In this document: piece by piece, positions 1 to 6,250 of the stretch
Numbering within the stretch: the stretch's first letter is position 1
Layout of the letters: each line of letters opens with the position of its first letter
DNA from: Thermoplasmata archaeon
GTDB taxonomy: Archaea; Thermoplasmatota; Thermoplasmata; Thermoplasmatales; Thermoplasmataceae
Assembly: GCA_021827885.1 (NCBI GenBank)
Contig: JAKAUD010000195.1
Location: forward strand, 1-8,879
DNA length: 8,879 bases
Reading direction: 5' to 3'
Position numbers and translations under genes: made by a program
Notes under the pieces: generated by a model
What the model was told of the DNA's origin: nothing
Database searches by the model: none
The model's input: the letters and a program-made list of their open reading frames with translations, nothing else

Positions 1-44
1 TACCCCCACAGAAAGTATAATTCTCCCAATCTAAAAAGTCAAAG

Positions 45-56
45 AAAGTTATTTTA
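45..56 (+). promoter_or_regulatory. Putative TATA element of the ferritin-VIT gene
   Basis: An A/T-rich stretch (AAAGTTATTTTA) is centred about 27 bases before the GTG at 78, the spacing expected for a leaderless archaeal transcript. No Shine-Dalgarno sequence precedes the start. This is inferred from position and composition only. Confidence 0.35.
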
Positions 57-77
57 GCAATAATTCAATGGAAGTCC

Positions 78-1067
78 GTGGCAGGTTCTGGAAAAAAGAA
101 TGACGTTATCGGTTTCTATCAGGATGAAATCACAGACAGGGAGTTTTACCTAAAACTTGCTGCCAATACAAAAGAACAAAAGATCAGGGATAGCCTTATC
201 AGGTTATCAGAAATTGAAAATGAACATTCACAATTTTGGAGTGGGATTGCCAAGAGAAGGGGAATTTCGGTTTCCTCCACAAAGGCCAGGAAGGGAAAAA
301 TAAAAATTTTGCTTTTCCTTAGCAGGATAATCGGCCGGAACCTTACCATAAATATACTGGAAAAGGGCGAGATTGAAAGCATATTCAAATACAAGGGATA
401 TCTTGAAAAGAATGAGGCTAACGAGTCTGAAAGAAAAGAGATTTCCAATATAATTAATGAGGAGATCAGTCATGAAGAGATATTCCAGGGATTCAGCCCT
501 GAAAAGGAAGAACAGCTTGAGAATAGCAGAAGCATCATATACGGAATGAGTGATGGACTTGTTGAAATTTTAGCTTCCATAGCAGGTCTGTCACAAATAA
601 TTGGAAGCAATATTCTTGTTGCATTGTCGGGACTCGTTGTTGCAGTGGGCGGAACGATAAGCATGAGTCTGGGTGCTTATCTTTCAAGAACCTCAGAAAC
701 AGAATACAGGATCTCAATGTTCAGGAAAGAACAGATGATAAAAGAAAGCCCAAAAAGGACAGAAGATATCAGGAAGGAGAGATCCAAATCCAGAAAAGCT
801 GCGTCGACGGTGGGTGTGTCTTATATTCTTGGAGCAATAATCCCGATCGCTCCGTTTTTTTTCTTCACAAATATGGTGGCGCTCATAATTGCAGTCATAC
901 TGGTTGCAATTGCCCAAGCTATATCAAATTCTATTATAGCCCTATCGCTAAATACTAAGATTTCAAGGGCAGCTTCCAGGGCAGCTTTACTATCGCTAGT
1001 GGCGGCTTTTGCCACATACATTGTTGGATTTGCCTTCCACCAATATTTGAATATATATATACTTTAA
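78..1067 (+). CDS. Ferritin-like / VIT1 fusion membrane protein (MbfA-like, probable iron exporter)
   Basis: A 329-residue protein in two parts. Residues 10-140 are a rubrerythrin/ferritin-like helical domain with likely di-iron ligands: E17 in EITDREFY, an ExxH at E47-H50, E95 or E98, and a second ExxH at E129-H132. Residues 150-329 are a VIT1/CCC1-type transporter domain: a YGMSDGLVE start with D159, an ISMSLGAYLSRTSE segment, a charged loop at about 204-240, and about five membrane segments (near 160-178, 180-203, 243-263, 266-290, 300-325). This architecture matches membrane-bound ferritin MbfA, which in alpha-proteobacteria exports iron and protects against peroxide. By analogy it would oxidise or sense cytoplasmic Fe(II) and move iron across the membrane. 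The start is GTG; the frame is open back to a stop at 18-20 with no other usual start codon, and an ATG at 68 is out of frame. The fusion is clear; the transport direction is inferred. Confidence 0.85.
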   Translation: MAGSGKKNDVIGFYQDEITDREFYLKLAANTKEQKIRDSLIRLSEIENEHSQFWSGIAKRRGISVSSTKARKGKIKILLFLSRIIGRNLTINILEKGEIESIFKYKGYLEKNEANESERKEISNIINEEISHEEIFQGFSPEKEEQLENSRSIIYGMSDGLVEILASIAGLSQIIGSNILVALSGLVVAVGGTISMSLGAYLSRTSETEYRISMFRKEQMIKESPKRTEDIRKERSKSRKAASTVGVSYILGAIIPIAPFFFFTNMVALIIAVILVAIAQAISNSIIALSLNTKISRAASRAALLSLVAAFATYIVGFAFHQYLNIYIL

Positions 1068-1081
1068 AATTAAAAGAAAGG

Positions 1082-1090
1082 TTTTATTAT
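1082..1090 (+). promoter_or_regulatory. Putative TATA element of the ABC transporter operon
   Basis: TTTTATTAT is centred 25 bases before the TTG start at 1111, fitting a leaderless transcript separate from the upstream iron gene. A second A/T-rich string (CTTTTATAAA, 1101-1110) abuts the start codon and is too close to serve it. Confidence 0.4.
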
Positions 1091-1110
1091 CAATTTGTAT
1101 CTTTTATAAA

Positions 1111-1884
1111 TTGTCTCTTTCAATAATTTCAAGAAATCTTATAAAGAAATATGGGAACTCGAAGGCTTTAGATGACATTAATTTAGAAATTAAAGGGGGC
1201 CAGGTTTTTGGCATCCTGGGCCCAAATGGCTCAGGAAAGACAACTTTCCTGAAGATTATAGCCGGGGTTCTGGAAGCTACTTCCGGAGAAGTGCTTGTAA
1301 ACGATCTTGACACTAATAAGGATAGGGAGCTGGTCAAAGAAATCGTTGGTTATGTTCCTGAAACCCCCACACTTTATGAATCATTGACTCCAAGGGAATT
1401 TCTTAATTTTGTTGCATCTGTCAGGGGGATCAATGAGGCAAAATTCAAGGAGAGGGCGGAGAAATTCTGCAGTGCGTTTAGCCTGACCGATAATCTTGAT
1501 GAACCTATTGGCTCTCTTTCATTTGGAACAAAACAAAAGGTTGCAGTAATAGGTGCTATGCTCCACGATCCTGAAATCCTGGTTCTGGATGAAGCCATGA
1601 ATGGCCTTGATCCAAAAAGTTCGAAGATATTGAAAACCCTTCTTAGGGACTTTTCATCCCGCGGGAAATGCGTTATTTTTTCAACTCATATCATGGAAGT
1701 TGCCGAAGATCTTTGTGACAGGCTAGCCATTCTCTATAAAGGAAAAATTATCACGGAAGGCACTCTTGAAGAGCTTAAGCGCGCATCGAATGATACTAAC
1801 CTCGAAGATATTTTCCTCGGCGTTACGGGACAGGACCAGATTGGAAATATCGTGGAAACACTTAAAGAGGCCATGAAATCTTGA
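1111..1884 (+). CDS. ABC transporter ATP-binding protein
   Basis: A 257-residue nucleotide-binding subunit of the NatA/DrrA-like (ABC-2 exporter) type. Visible motifs: Walker A GPNGSGKTT (37-45); GYVPETPTLY around residue 84, with Glu at the usual Q-loop Gln, as is common in this group; an ABC signature in the form LSFGT (136-140) instead of LSGGQ; Walker B ILVLDE (156-161); a D-loop NGLDP; and the switch His H193 in FSTHIMEVAEDL. It would power the permease encoded next, with which it overlaps by four bases. Length is normal for the family, although the C-terminal extension is short. The start is TTG; no ATG or GTG lies upstream in frame before the stop at 1063, and the first beta strand (IISRNLIKKYG) needs this start. 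The substrate cannot be deduced; lipids, drugs, ions or peptides are all possible. Confidence 0.93.
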   Translation: MSLSIISRNLIKKYGNSKALDDINLEIKGGQVFGILGPNGSGKTTFLKIIAGVLEATSGEVLVNDLDTNKDRELVKEIVGYVPETPTLYESLTPREFLNFVASVRGINEAKFKERAEKFCSAFSLTDNLDEPIGSLSFGTKQKVAVIGAMLHDPEILVLDEAMNGLDPKSSKILKTLLRDFSSRGKCVIFSTHIMEVAEDLCDRLAILYKGKIITEGTLEELKRASNDTNLEDIFLGVTGQDQIGNIVETLKEAMKS

Positions 1885-3488
1885 AAAAGCTTGATTTTTT
1901 CCTGAGCAGAAGGTTGATGATTGAGCAGAGATACCAGGCGCTCAAGTCCAACCAAACATTTCTCAGAAATGTGCAAAAATCAAAAAATTCAGGAAAATAT
2001 GTTGAGAAGTTCGTCCTAAGATCATATTACGGCATATGCTTCTTCTTTACCATTTTTTCATTGCTTATTTCCGCTGAATACCTGATTAATGGAACCTCTG
2101 GATTCAGGCCATTTACTGATAGCCAGATTGGGTTTGTAATATTTCTGTACGCGCTTGTAGTAAGTGCTTCGAGCAGCTTTTTCTTCCTCAGTTCACTTAA
2201 TTCTGAGAGGCTGATAGAACCTCTTGCCATACTGCCGGTAAAGATCAGCCCTTATATGATATCACTCTCGTGGTTTATGTTCACAGGTTCCGCAACATTC
2301 TTCATAATATTTCCCCCTATAGTTATCTCAGTTTTATTTTTCCACACGTATTTGAGCATATTCTTTGGAATCATTTGGGGAGGCATTCTCATCTTTACTG
2401 GATTTTCGCTATCATCACTTATTTTCATATTTTTGAACGCTAAGAGAAAAACTGCTGTCAGGAAAATGCGCAATGGACTTTCCAATGCGCTGAAACTACT
2501 GGCATTCGTCGCCGTTTTTTCAGTTTTTGATCTTAGCCTGTACTTCCCTCAGTTCGTTGATTATGTTTCACCAAATTTATATGGAACTGTCAGGTATTTT
2601 GTTCCCATTCTTGGCCTCAGATATATAGTGTTTGAAAGCAATCCCACTTTCTATTCCATATTGTTCTCTTCAATATCCACCTGCATTTATGCAGTAATTG
2701 CCCTCCTTTTGTTCATGTTTTCATCCTCGTCCATTACAAAATTGATGATGTCTAATGTCAATAGCACAAAGAACACATTTTCTGGCGCAAAGAAAGGTTT
2801 CAGGGTCAAATCCAAAGGCACTGCCCTTGTTGAAAAGGATATAAGAATAGTAACCAGAAAGATGCAGAATCTTACCCTGATGCTCCTGCCCCTGTTTTTT
2901 ACACTTCCTACTGTTTTCAGTATTTATGCTACTGGAACCGTTGGTACCCTGAATCCTTCCAGTGCATACCTCGGCCTTCTTTCACTCCTGATAATTTCGG
3001 CCTCATTCTATTCAATGCAACTGATTATTTCTGAGGGTGACGGCCTTGAGAATCTCAGAATTTTGCCATTAACCGATTGGGACATAATTAAGTCAAAATT
3101 GAAAACAGGGCTCATTATTTTCAGTATTTTTTCTATTCCAATCATAATCATACTGGTGGGAATAATAAGGGCCCCTGATGATTTTCTTATAGAGATTGAC
3201 CTGGCAATAGGCTATATTTTTGCAAGCATTATATCGCTTAGTTGGCTGTTGAGAAAGATTCCTAAAGATGCAATGACTGTTAACTTTTATTCCTTCAACG
3301 GAAGCCTTGGAATTATTTTCCTCTTTGGAGTGACCGCAATTTCTGCAGGTATTTTTCCGATCCTGGCCATTCTCATTTATACGTTTCTATCATATTCCAT
3401 CTTTAGAGATCCATATGTATTTCTTATGTTAATCTTCATTTTCAATGTGACAGCATTGTATCTAATTTCAATGAAATATGAAAAATGA
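1881..3488 (+). CDS. Large ABC transporter permease (ABC-2-like, substrate unknown)
   Basis: A 535-residue, very hydrophobic protein with about twelve predicted membrane spans (near 50-69, 84-106, 125-155, 158-187, 203-222, 256-281, 332-351, 362-384, 408-430, 440-457, 475-508, 512-531) and a basic cytoplasmic loop near 295-330. It has two similar loop motifs, ERLIEPLAILPV (109-120) and GDGLENLRILPL (386-397), each followed by a membrane span, suggesting a two-halved permease. The loop with a conserved LP is typical of ABC-2-type membrane subunits. The TTG start overlaps the stop of the ATPase gene (TTGA), with GAGG ten bases upstream at 1867-1870, so translation is probably coupled. An ATG at codon 13 (1917) is an alternative start. 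The role as the membrane partner of the ATPase follows from operon position and topology, not from a family match I can name more closely. Confidence 0.8.
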   Translation: MKKLDFFLSRRLMIEQRYQALKSNQTFLRNVQKSKNSGKYVEKFVLRSYYGICFFFTIFSLLISAEYLINGTSGFRPFTDSQIGFVIFLYALVVSASSSFFFLSSLNSERLIEPLAILPVKISPYMISLSWFMFTGSATFFIIFPPIVISVLFFHTYLSIFFGIIWGGILIFTGFSLSSLIFIFLNAKRKTAVRKMRNGLSNALKLLAFVAVFSVFDLSLYFPQFVDYVSPNLYGTVRYFVPILGLRYIVFESNPTFYSILFSSISTCIYAVIALLLFMFSSSSITKLMMSNVNSTKNTFSGAKKGFRVKSKGTALVEKDIRIVTRKMQNLTLMLLPLFFTLPTVFSIYATGTVGTLNPSSAYLGLLSLLIISASFYSMQLIISEGDGLENLRILPLTDWDIIKSKLKTGLIIFSIFSIPIIIILVGIIRAPDDFLIEIDLAIGYIFASIISLSWLLRKIPKDAMTVNFYSFNGSLGIIFLFGVTAISAGIFPILAILIYTFLSYSIFRDPYVFLMLIFIFNVTALYLISMKYEK

Positions 3489-3490
3489 TG

Positions 3491-3512
3491 TTTTGGGTTC
3501 ATTTTATGTTTT
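3491..3512 (+). terminator. Putative oligo-T terminator of the ABC operon
   Basis: Three runs of four T residues lie within 22 bases, starting right after the permease stop codon. Archaeal RNA polymerase terminates at such T-rich tracts without needing a hairpin. No hairpin is obvious. Confidence 0.4.
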
Positions 3513-3563
3513 CACGGGCATAGAGCTGGCGAAGATAACTTCCTGAATCCTTAAAGTTCAACT

Positions 3564-3579
3564 CGAAAATGTTATTAAC
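3564..3579 (+). promoter_or_regulatory. Putative BRE/TATA promoter of the translation operon
   Basis: CGAAA (BRE-like, purine-rich) runs directly into ATGTTATTAAC. Transcription would begin about 25 bases on, near 3600, giving a leader of roughly a dozen bases that still includes the Shine-Dalgarno sequence at 3604-3608. The rest of the 125-base gap holds no gene. Confidence 0.45.
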
Positions 3580-3603
3580 ACTCCACATATCCCCTCTAGC
3601 TAC

Positions 3604-3608
3604 GTGAT
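3604..3608 (+). promoter_or_regulatory. Shine-Dalgarno sequence of rps19e
   Basis: GTGAT, complementary to the ATCAC in the archaeal 16S rRNA tail, sits five bases before the ATG at 3614 and supports that start. The surrounding GTGATGA also resembles a box C motif, but the Shine-Dalgarno role is simpler. Confidence 0.6.
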
Positions 3609-3613
3609 GATTA

Positions 3614-4066
3614 ATGGTAGATGTTAAGAAAATACCTCCGAATGCCCTTGTTGAGGGATTAACCGATGAATTCAAAGGAATGCCGGATGTTAAGGTGCCG
3701 GAGTGGGTAGAGTTCCTGAAAGCAGGAGTACACAGGGAGAAACCATGGGAACAAACCGACTGGTACTATAGAAGGCTTGCTTCAACCCTGAGAAAGGTTT
3801 CTATCATGGGACCTGTAGGTACTGAGAAACTCGGTCAGGAATATGGAGGAAGTGTTGACAGGGGCTCAAAGAGATACCACCCCGCATCAGGAAGCAGATT
3901 CATAGTAAGGCACATGTTGAATACTCTTGAAACAATGGGATATGTTAAAAAAGATTCCAGAGGGAGAACTCTTTCCCCCAAAGGAATGTCTTTGATAGAG
4001 AAAACTTCAACTAAAGTAATGAAGCAGATAGTGGAAAAAAATCCAGATCTCAAGAAGTATCTTTAG
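3614..4066 (+). CDS. rps19e: Small ribosomal subunit protein eS19 (S19e)
   Basis: A 150-residue protein, the usual archaeal length, with the family hallmarks: N-terminal helices (residues 1-35), W37/P44/W45 and DWYYRRLASTLRK near 48-60, then the winged-helix core with MGPVGTEKLGQEYGG, DRGSKRYHPASGSR and a recognition helix ending in LETMGYV. It is a structural component of the 30S subunit head needed for small-subunit maturation. It leads a tight operon with a PDCD5-family gene, L39e, L31e and aIF6, a gene order found widely in euryarchaeal genomes, which independently supports the assignment. The next gene starts nine bases after its stop codon. Nothing is unusual in length or composition. 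Confidence 0.97.
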   Translation: MVDVKKIPPNALVEGLTDEFKGMPDVKVPEWVEFLKAGVHREKPWEQTDWYYRRLASTLRKVSIMGPVGTEKLGQEYGGSVDRGSKRYHPASGSRFIVRHMLNTLETMGYVKKDSRGRTLSPKGMSLIEKTSTKVMKQIVEKNPDLKKYL

Positions 4067-4071
4067 AGGTG
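4066..4071 (+). promoter_or_regulatory. Shine-Dalgarno sequence of the PDCD5-family gene
   Basis: GAGGTG, a six-base match to the archaeal anti-Shine-Dalgarno, begins on the last base of the rps19e stop codon and lies four bases before the ATG at 4076. It fixes the start and indicates internal translation within the operon. Confidence 0.7.
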
Positions 4072-4075
4072 TCCC

Positions 4076-4423
4076 ATGGAAGGGGATGACGAACTAGAGG
4101 AACTAAGACGCAGAAAGATGGAAGAAATCCAGCGCTCCAATGCCGAAAGGCAGATGAGCGAGGAACAGCAAAAAGCACAGGATGCAGAAAGAGCAAGGAG
4201 ACAGCAGATACTGAGGCAGATACTAGACCCGGAAGCCAGAGAAAGGCTCGCAAATGTGAGGCTGGTTAAACCTGAACTTGCTGAAAATGTTGAAAATCAA
4301 CTTATCCAGCTGCAAAGCATGGGAAGGATAAATAGAGTGATAACCGATCCAGAAATAAGAGAAATACTTTCAAAAATGACAGAGACCCGAAGAGAGACAA
4401 AAATAGAGAGGAGAAACAAATGA
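4076..4423 (+). CDS. PDCD5/TFAR19-family DNA-binding protein
   Basis: A 115-residue, highly charged helical protein. Residues 1-45 are an acidic then Arg/Glu-rich, coiled-coil-like helix ([14 protein letters not shown]). Residues 46-105 form the compact PDCD5 core, recognisable from [50 protein letters not shown] and a basic tail. Archaeal members are annotated as DNA-binding proteins; the eukaryotic homologue is linked to apoptosis and tubulin-folding chaperonin regulation. The archaeal cellular role is not settled, but its constant place between S19e and L39e suggests a link to translation or protein folding. Its stop codon overlaps the ATG of the L39e gene (ATGA). Confidence 0.93.
   Translation: MEGDDELEELRRRKMEEIQRSNAERQMSEEQQKAQDAERARRQQILRQILDPEARERLANVRLVKPELAENVENQLIQLQSMGRINRVITDPEIREILSKMTETRRETKIERRNK
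4406..4413 (+). promoter_or_regulatory. Shine-Dalgarno sequence of rpl39e
   Basis: GAGAGGAG within the end of the PDCD5-family gene lies six bases before the ATG at 4420 and supports this short gene. Confidence 0.5.
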
Positions 4424-4575
4424 GCAGAAATAAAGAGTTCGGAAGGAAGATAAGATTAATGAAGAGAGTTAATTCCAATCGCAGAGTTCCAGGTTGGGTT
4501 ATGATGAGGACAGGAAGGAAATTTACCCAAAACTCCAAAAGAAGAAACTGGAGAAAGGGGACACTTAAACTTTAG
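4420..4575 (+). CDS. rpl39e: Large ribosomal subunit protein eL39 (L39e)
   Basis: A short gene of 51 codons plus stop, easily missed by a length cut-off. The product is strongly basic ([16 protein letters not shown] at the start, [13 protein letters not shown] at the end). It carries the L39e core in [13 protein letters not shown], where the P-x-W and the following basic residues match the family, and it ends at the usual length. eL39 is a small protein lining the lower peptide exit tunnel of the 50S subunit. Its ATG overlaps the PDCD5-family stop (ATGA) and L31e begins ten bases after its stop, the usual archaeal order. Confidence 0.95.
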   Translation: MSRNKEFGRKIRLMKRVNSNRRVPGWVMMRTGRKFTQNSKRRNWRKGTLKL

Positions 4576-4585
4576 GTAGATTAAA

Positions 4586-4855
4586 ATGGTAGAAAATCAA
4601 TATTCAACTGAACTAATTCTAAACATACCCTTGAGGGATGCAAAGAAGGCCTCTAAGTCAAGGAGAGCCGATGTCGCAATTGAAGTAATCAAGGATTTTG
4701 TTGCGAGATTTACAAAATCGGAAAAGGAAAATATCTGGATTGATAACAAAGTAAATGAAGCTATATGGAAAAAAGGAAAATTCAAGATTCCATCCCATAT
4801 AACCGTGAAAATAATAAAGCTGCAAGAAGGAACGACTGAAGTTATCCTCCCATAA
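4586..4855 (+). CDS. rpl31e: Large ribosomal subunit protein eL31 (L31e)
   Basis: An 89-residue protein matching L31e: an N-terminal strand ELILNIPLRDA, the basic RNA-contact helix KKASKSRRADVAIEVIKDF, then IWIDNKVNEAIWKKG (family pattern of a conserved WIDxxVNxxIWxxG) and a C-terminal strand ITVKIIKLQEGTTEV. eL31 lies near the polypeptide exit of the 50S subunit. The weak AGGT (4574-4577), which overlaps the L39e stop, may serve as its ribosome binding site. The aIF6 gene follows after a single base. Length is normal for archaea. Confidence 0.97.
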   Translation: MVENQYSTELILNIPLRDAKKASKSRRADVAIEVIKDFVARFTKSEKENIWIDNKVNEAIWKKGKFKIPSHITVKIIKLQEGTTEVILP

Positions 4856-4856
4856 A

Positions 4857-5513
4857 ATGATAAGAAAAATATCCATTTTAACAAACAATTTTATAGGGAT
4901 AAACGCAAGAGCCTGGGAAGAAATAGCTTTTATTCCCGCAAACTCTGAACCGCAACTGGAGTCAGACTTTCAGGAAGTATTGGGTGTCAAGCCAACAAGA
5001 TGTTATCTGGACAACACCGGACTCATAGGAGTTCTCCTCACCATGAATAAGAATGGAATAATAGTTAATGGAAATGTTTCTCCAGAATATATAAAAGGCT
5101 TGATACCAGATTCTGACATCAACGTTGCAAGTGTAAATGACAGCATAAATGCTGTAGGCAATGATATAGTAACCAACGACCATGGGGCAATAATCCACGA
5201 AGATTTTTCAAAAAAGAGTGAGAAACTTATATCAGATGCTCTTGGCGTGGAGGTTGTTAGGAAAACCATAGGAGGAATAAAAACCGTCGGATCTGCCAGT
5301 GTGGTTACAAACAAGGGCATGTTAGTAAACCCTGAAACTACGGACGAAGAAATAGATTATTTAACAAAATTCTTTAAGGTTCCCGTAAAGATAGGCACCG
5401 CAAATTATGGCAGCATGTTCGTCGGATCATGCATAATTGCAAACTCAAAAGGGGCTCTTGTGGGTTCAAGTACAACTCCAATAGAAATCGGAAGAATTGA
5501 CGATGTTCTTTGA
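4857..5513 (+). CDS. eif6: Translation initiation factor aIF6
   Basis: A 218-residue protein of normal family length with the repeated pentein modules that make the five-fold pseudo-symmetric aIF6 ring. Recurring patterns are NFIGINARAWEEIAFIP, DNTGLIGVLLTMNKNGIIV, NAVGNDIVTNDHGAIIH, TVGSASVVTNKGMLV and MFVGSCIIANSKGALVGSST. aIF6 binds the 50S subunit near L23/L14 and blocks joining with 30S, acting in ribosome biogenesis and initiation control. The ATG lies one base after the L31e stop with no Shine-Dalgarno sequence, so translation is probably coupled. It ends the operon: in many euryarchaea L20a (LX), prefoldin alpha and ftsY follow, but here the next gene is the convergent pyrE. Confidence 0.96.
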   Translation: MIRKISILTNNFIGINARAWEEIAFIPANSEPQLESDFQEVLGVKPTRCYLDNTGLIGVLLTMNKNGIIVNGNVSPEYIKGLIPDSDINVASVNDSINAVGNDIVTNDHGAIIHEDFSKKSEKLISDALGVEVVRKTIGGIKTVGSASVVTNKGMLVNPETTDEEIDYLTKFFKVPVKIGTANYGSMFVGSCIIANSKGALVGSSTTPIEIGRIDDVL

Positions 5514-5555
5514 TGCAATTGGAGACCGTGTGCCAGCCTCTTTCTTAATGAACGA

Positions 5556-6059
5556 TTAATTCCTGATAACCTCTGATTTTTTTACGAGGCTTTCCAGCCT
5601 GATCCCGTTTTCCCTTAGAAGTTCCTTTCCGCCTTCTTCTCTGTCCACAACCGTAATAACCTTTTCAACCTGAAGGCCATTTGATCTTAGTAATTCTGCG
5701 GCCTTCAAAACAGAACCTCCCGTAGTGACAACATCTTCTATGATATCAACTCGGGTTATTTTCTCTGGATTGCCGATAAGAAGCTTCTTCATGCCGTGGG
5801 TACTCTGCTTTCTTATTATAAAGTACGGAATGTGCATCTTGAATGCAGTAGCGACTACTATAGGAACAGCGCCCAGTTCAACTCCAGCCACTGATTTAGC
5901 CTCCACTCTGCCTACTATCCCGTCTATTATTGTTCTTAAAACATCAGGATCAGTGCAAGCATCCTTTATGTCCACATAATAATTTGATTTTCTTCCTGAA
6001 GTGAGCGTGAAGTCACCAACTTTTATAGCGCCTTTTTCCACCAGAATGTCCTTTAGCAT
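5556..6059 (-). CDS. pyrE: Orotate phosphoribosyltransferase
   Basis: A 167-residue protein, compact compared with bacterial enzymes (about 200 or more) but normal for archaea. It catalyses orotate + PRPP to OMP + diphosphate, the fifth step of UMP synthesis. Visible motifs: FTLTSGRKSNYYVDIK (17-32), the orotate-binding strand of OPRTs; a VAGVELGAVPI segment (57-67); the flexible catalytic loop region IIRKQSTHG followed by KK (81-92, with K84, H88, K91, K92); and the PRPP-binding motif VDIIEDVVTTGGS (104-116). It runs convergently with aIF6 (42 bases between stops) and divergently from ftsZ. The ATG at 6059 is supported by a TATA-like element 26 bases upstream and suits a leaderless message. 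The enzyme for the next step is encoded at 7487-8149. Confidence 0.96.
   Translation of the reverse strand: MLKDILVEKGAIKVGDFTLTSGRKSNYYVDIKDACTDPDVLRTIIDGIVGRVEAKSVAGVELGAVPIVVATAFKMHIPYFIIRKQSTHGMKKLLIGNPEKITRVDIIEDVVTTGGSVLKAAELLRSNGLQVEKVITVVDREEGGKELLRENGIRLESLVKKSEVIRN
5577..5583 (+). terminator. Possible T7 terminator of the translation operon
   Basis: A run of seven T residues on the plus strand, 64 bases after the aIF6 stop, lies inside the 3' end of the convergent pyrE gene, where it encodes Lys-Lys. It is the first strong oligo-T tract after the operon. This rests on composition only. Confidence 0.3.
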
Positions 6060-6080
6060 ATAATTGCTTGAATATACCTT

Positions 6081-6089
6081 AATATTTAA
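6081..6089 (-). promoter_or_regulatory. Putative TATA element of pyrE
   Basis: On the minus strand this reads TTAAATATT, preceded by a purine-rich BRE-like AAGGA. Its centre is 26 bases before the A of the pyrE ATG, the classic leaderless archaeal spacing. Confidence 0.6.
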
Positions 6090-6149
6090 TCCTTGGGCGA
6101 ATAAATCCCATTTTTATCAATATAAATCTGACAAATATTCCAAAATTGT

Positions 6150-6163
6150 ATGACGATTGTCAT
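6150..6163. promoter_or_regulatory. Perfect 5-bp dyad between pyrE and ftsZ, candidate operator
   Basis: ATGAC-GATT-GTCAT is a perfect inverted repeat with a four-base spacer. It sits almost exactly midway between the two divergent start codons (6059 and 6251), upstream of both TATA-like elements. The rest of this 191-base gap is A/T-rich with further TATA-like strings and no gene. A regulatory role is inferred from position only. Confidence 0.3.
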
Positions 6164-6216
6164 TATGAGTTTTAATGTTGATATTTAATAGTTTAATTGA
6201 TAACTCAAAAAAACGA

Positions 6217-6230
6217 AATATTAATATACT
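6217..6230 (+). promoter_or_regulatory. Putative TATA element of ftsZ
   Basis: AATATTAATATACT, with a BRE-like AAACGA just upstream, is centred about 27 bases before the ATG at 6251. This fits a leaderless transcript starting at or next to that codon and argues against the further-upstream ATG at 6197. Confidence 0.5.
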
Positions 6231-6250
6231 ATTTACGTTATGTCAGACAT

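Noticed and set aside
146..448. Minus-strand open frame inside the ferritin-VIT gene.
   Set aside because: It mirrors a strongly supported coding region, has low-complexity hydrophobic and Ser-rich composition, and has no promoter or ribosome binding site.
1101..1110. CTTTTATAAA directly before the ATPase start, considered as the main TATA box.
   Set aside because: It would place the transcription start about 20 bases inside the gene, losing the first strand of the ATPase, and no good in-frame start follows.
3604..3610. GTGATGA, an exact box C motif that could mark a C/D-box guide RNA before rps19e.
   Set aside because: No box D (CTGA) at suitable distance downstream; the next one is about 100 bases away inside the gene. 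The bases are better explained as the Shine-Dalgarno sequence.
5513..5548. Tiny 11-codon frame starting on the aIF6 stop codon (TGATG).
   Set aside because: No ribosome binding site beyond possible coupling, no recognisable peptide, and chance frames of this size are common.
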